Of a stretch of DNA of 32,724 nucleotides, positions 30,557 to 32,724 are shown piece after piece. The notes under the pieces are model-generated. The model saw only the letters and a list, made by a program, of their open reading frames with translations. It had not been told where the DNA came from and did not search any database. The DNA is from an uncultured Alphaproteobacteria bacterium (GTDB taxonomy: Bacteria > Pseudomonadota > Alphaproteobacteria > UBA7887). The position numbers and the translations under genes were made by a program. Each line of letters opens with the position of its first letter. Position 1 is the stretch's first letter. The stretch is from NCBI GenBank assembly GCA_902562525.1, contig CACETT010000013.1:1-32724 (forward strand), in the 5' to 3' direction.

Positions 30557-31837
30557 TCAGCGAAACTCGCCGAACGGCATAAATTGTACCACGCTGCCTT
30601 CAACAAGATACTCCATTTCTTCTGGCAATTCGACTAGCCCCTCTGCACACGAAATAGCGGACAAGATCCCTGCGCCTTGCTTGCCCGCCTTGTGGGCCAC
30701 TAACTGGCCCCCGTCTCCATGATTAAGAACACACCTCAAATACTCGCGCCGGTGTGGTTTTTTTTGGTAGGAAAAACCAGCCACTACGGGATAAAGCCTT
30801 GGCGATGGACCCTTGCCTCCCGCTAGTAGCATAATTAACTCTCTTCCGAACTGGAGAAAGGTAACAATAACAGCCGCTGGATTTCCCGGTAACCCGAGGT
30901 AGGGCACCACACGATCTGGAACATCAATAGTACCCAAGGCTAAGGGGCGCCCCGGCTTAATAGCTAGCCGCCAGAGATCAATTCGACCAATTTCTTCTAT
31001 GGCCGCACGAATATAGTCTTCCTCACCAACAGAAACACCACCGGAACTTATCAAAAGATCATGAGATTGGGCGGCCTGGGCAATAGCTCCTCGACATTCT
31101 TCGAGTTTATCAGGCAAAATCCCAAGATCAGTAACTACACAGCCCAAAGCTTTCAGAAGGCCCCTTAAAACTATACGATTAGAATCATAGATTTGACCTG
31201 GGCCGAGGTTGGATCCTGGCTCACAGACCTCATCGCCACTAGAAAATAAGGCAACCTTTAGCCTGGCAAATGTACTTACTTCTCCGACTCCCACGGAGGT
31301 GATCAGCGCCTGATCAATTGCGGTTATTTTCCGCCCTGCTTTCAAGACAACGGCTCCTGCTAGCACATCTTCTCCCATAGGCCGCACATTGGCACCTTTT
31401 GGAATACCCGGGGGCATCCACACTCTATCGCCCGACCTGCGGCAATCTTCCTGCATTATTACCGTGTCTGGTCCGGCGTCTCCCTCACCCTCAGGAATCA
31501 TGGCCCCAGTAAAAACACGGAATGCCATTTGTCGCTTGGCTTGTCCCAAAAAGGGGTGGCCAGCTGGAACTCTGCCTTGCACCTTTAGCTCAGTTTCCCC
31601 TTTGGAATTGAGATCAGAGTGATACACAGCATATCCGTCAACCGCGGAGTTAGTATGAGGGGGAACACTACCATTGGCCTTTACATCGCAGGCAAGTATT
31701 CTGCCTCTGGCCTCTGACACCTCCACGCTTTCAATTACACAAGTGACATCCAGACGGGACCTGATAAGATCCAGCCCCTCTTCTAACCGCATTAGCTCAC
31801 CGCCGTGAACGAAACAATCCTGACTAAGTTGGGTCAT
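30557..31837 (-). CDS. moeA: Molybdopterin molybdenumtransferase MoeA
   Basis: 426 aa, full length. Domain pattern: VSEARGRILACDVKANGSVPPHTNSAVDGYAV near the N-terminus, VRPMGEDVLAGAVVLKAGR, the MPT-binding STGxE-type loop as FSSGDEVCEPG with GQIYDSNR, SGGVSVGEEDY, and GLPGNPAAVIVTF. It inserts molybdate into adenylylated molybdopterin. Overlaps the end of mobB by 14 bp, which suggests translational coupling. Confidence 0.95.
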   Translation of the reverse strand: MTQLSQDCFVHGGELMRLEEGLDLIRSRLDVTCVIESVEVSEARGRILACDVKANGSVPPHTNSAVDGYAVYHSDLNSKGETELKVQGRVPAGHPFLGQAKRQMAFRVFTGAMIPEGEGDAGPDTVIMQEDCRRSGDRVWMPPGIPKGANVRPMGEDVLAGAVVLKAGRKITAIDQALITSVGVGEVSTFARLKVALFSSGDEVCEPGSNLGPGQIYDSNRIVLRGLLKALGCVVTDLGILPDKLEECRGAIAQAAQSHDLLISSGGVSVGEEDYIRAAIEEIGRIDLWRLAIKPGRPLALGTIDVPDRVVPYLGLPGNPAAVIVTFLQFGRELIMLLAGGKGPSPRLYPVVAGFSYQKKPHRREYLRCVLNHGDGGQLVAHKAGKQGAGILSAISCAEGLVELPEEMEYLVEGSVVQFMPFGEFR

Positions 31838-32342
31838 AATTTGGCATCATTATCTGATAACGGCTCACCACAAACCTTGCTAGGCCTTCAACATCATTGG
31901 GCCGAAAGAGTGTTTGCTCACTGGATGGAAGGGCGTCATCTGTAACCACAGCCACAATCTTAGAATCTTCGGGGCAAAGCAGCGGCTTTCCTAACTCCGC
32001 CCGATACACCTCAATCTTCTCGTGGTGACCAAATTTAAAACCTTCGACTAAGACCAAATCCACGTCCGACATCTTGTCTAACAGCTCCTCCAACGACGGT
32101 TCATCCTCGCACCGCAACTCATGCATTAATGCCCATCGTTTGGCAGAACCCACCAGGACTTCATGAGCCCCAGCCATTCGGTGCTTAAAAGAGTCCTTTC
32201 TTTTTTTATCGATATCAAATTCATGATGCGCATGCTTTATCGTCGAGACAGTTATACCATAACCAACCAGGATCCCAATCAGGCGAGTTATTAGCGTGGT
32301 CTTCCCACTGCCACTCCAACCAGCTACTCCCAGGACCTGCAT
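31824..32342 (-). CDS. mobB: Molybdopterin-guanine dinucleotide biosynthesis adapter MobB
   Basis: 172 aa P-loop GTP-binding protein: Walker A GWSGSGKTTLITRLI at the N-terminus, TIKHAHHEFDIDKKRKDS, and LVLVEGFKFGHHEKIEVYR. MobB assists MobA in forming molybdopterin guanine dinucleotide, the cofactor form of DMSO reductase-type enzymes. MobA is not in the window. Its ATG directly follows the pgsA stop with no gap. Confidence 0.92.
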   Translation of the reverse strand: MQVLGVAGWSGSGKTTLITRLIGILVGYGITVSTIKHAHHEFDIDKKRKDSFKHRMAGAHEVLVGSAKRWALMHELRCEDEPSLEELLDKMSDVDLVLVEGFKFGHHEKIEVYRAELGKPLLCPEDSKIVAVVTDDALPSSEQTLFRPNDVEGLARFVVSRYQIMMPNYDPT

Positions 32343-32724
32343 TTAGGACCTATTCTCTAACCGTTGCTTTTCAGCAAAAGAACGGACTTTAACCCAATAG
32401 TCACAGCCTGTAACCAAGGTGAGCAAGGCCGCAAACCAGAACAGCCCCAACCCTATCAGTTCTATCATGGCACGCAGGTGGCTTGGAAAATCCTCATTTC
32501 CCACCGCCAAAAGTACCGTTAAAGCGATAAATTGTAGTGCCGTCTTCCACTTGGCCAACGAGGTTACCTCCAACTTCTGACCGACTAAGGCCAGATATTC
32601 TCGTAATCCCGAAACCACTAACTCCCTGCCGATAATAACAATAGCCGGAATCAGTGGCGCTACCCCCTGCCACAAAAGTAATAACAAGACCGAGGCAATC
32701 ATTAATTTATCTGCGATGGGATCT
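32343..32724 (-). CDS. pgsA: CDP-diacylglycerol--glycerol-3-phosphate 3-phosphatidyltransferase, C-terminal part (runs off right edge)
   Basis: The frame continues to the window edge, upstream of the track start (32702), beginning DPIADKLMIASVLLLLL. This is the end of the CDP-alcohol phosphotransferase motif (Dx2DGx2ARx8Gx3Dx3D), followed by VIIGRELVVSGLREYLALVGQKLEVTSLAKWKTALQFIAL, which is characteristic of PgsA. The enzyme makes phosphatidylglycerophosphate in the inner membrane. The first half of the protein is outside. It is directly followed by mobB, so phospholipid and molybdenum cofactor genes share a transcript here. Confidence 0.92.
   Translation of the reverse strand, partial: DPIADKLMIASVLLLLLWQGVAPLIPAIVIIGRELVVSGLREYLALVGQKLEVTSLAKWKTALQFIALTVLLAVGNEDFPSHLRAMIELIGLGLFWFAALLTLVTGCDYWVKVRSFAEKQRLENRS

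Noticed and set aside
1-32724. CDP-alcohol phosphatidyltransferases at both window ends as a meaningful arrangement
   Set aside because: They are 32 kb apart with unrelated operons in between. The coincidence comes from where the window was cut.
1-32724. tRNA, rRNA, CRISPR arrays, prophage or IS elements
   Set aside because: All intergenic gaps were read for T-arm motifs, regular repeat-spacer patterns and transposase or integrase ORFs, and nothing was found.

Overview
The window looks like an ordinary chromosomal segment of an alphaproteobacterium, probably a marine or free-living one. The evidence is a short SbmA/BacA-type transporter, a TRAP periplasmic binding protein, the full cytochrome c maturation set ccmABCDEFGHI, a pgsA-mobB-moeA-moaD-moaE cluster and a DUF6494-like small protein, at moderate GC. 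The taxonomic call is an inference from gene content. No rRNA, tRNA, CRISPR array, transposase, integrase or phage gene was seen.

Left edge (1-4.6 kb): the 3' end of a pssA-like gene is followed by an N-terminally missing DJ-1/PfpI (GlxA-like) fragment, a secreted MORN-repeat protein and a small secreted surface-adhesin-E-like protein. This block is flanked by two identical 28-bp direct repeats about 1.57 kb apart. The fragment also carries an 18-bp duplication of its own sequence. Next come a secreted orphan protein, a 395-bp gene-free stretch with strong palindromes, a short SbmA/BacA-family transporter and a nitroreductase.

4.6-11.7 kb: a cspA-type cold shock gene with a leader hairpin and a terminator, then a minus-strand run of catabolic genes. 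These are NIPSNAP, an acyl-CoA carboxylase beta subunit, a PaiB-like FMN-binding protein, a TRAP binding protein without its permeases, an IsdG-type haem-degrading monooxygenase with the full Asn/Trp/His triad, an amidase and a SnoaL-like protein.

11.8-17.1 kb: a secreted beta-propeller protein, then four genes that together resemble a non-phosphorylating sugar-acid pathway: SDR dehydrogenase, SMP-30 lactonase, enolase-superfamily acid dehydratase and HpcH/HpaI aldolase. They are arranged as two convergent pairs. A 40-codon 3-hydroxyacyl-CoA dehydrogenase remnant abuts the lactonase. The dehydratase homologue lacks the expected first metal-ligand Asp, although its other active-site residues fall at exactly the expected spacing.

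17.1-20.1 kb: a secreted pentapeptide-repeat protein, divergent from a metallo-beta-lactamase-fold hydrolase plus acyl-CoA ligase operon. That operon has a recognisable promoter and an inverted repeat just downstream of it.

20.1-27.2 kb: the complete minus-strand ccm operon, transcribed ccmA to ccmI, with tight overlaps. ccmA seems to need an upstream non-canonical start. 27.2-29.8 kb: DUF6494-like protein, iron-type alcohol dehydrogenase and branched-chain aminotransferase on the plus strand. 29.8-32.7 kb: molybdenum cofactor genes moaE, moaD, moeA and mobB behind a pgsA that runs off the right edge. The MoaD here has five residues after its terminal-type Gly-Gly.

I did not find a clearly novel multi-gene system. 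The strongest oddities are the repeat-flanked left block, the MoaD tail, the metal-ligand loss in the dehydratase homologue and the ccmA start.
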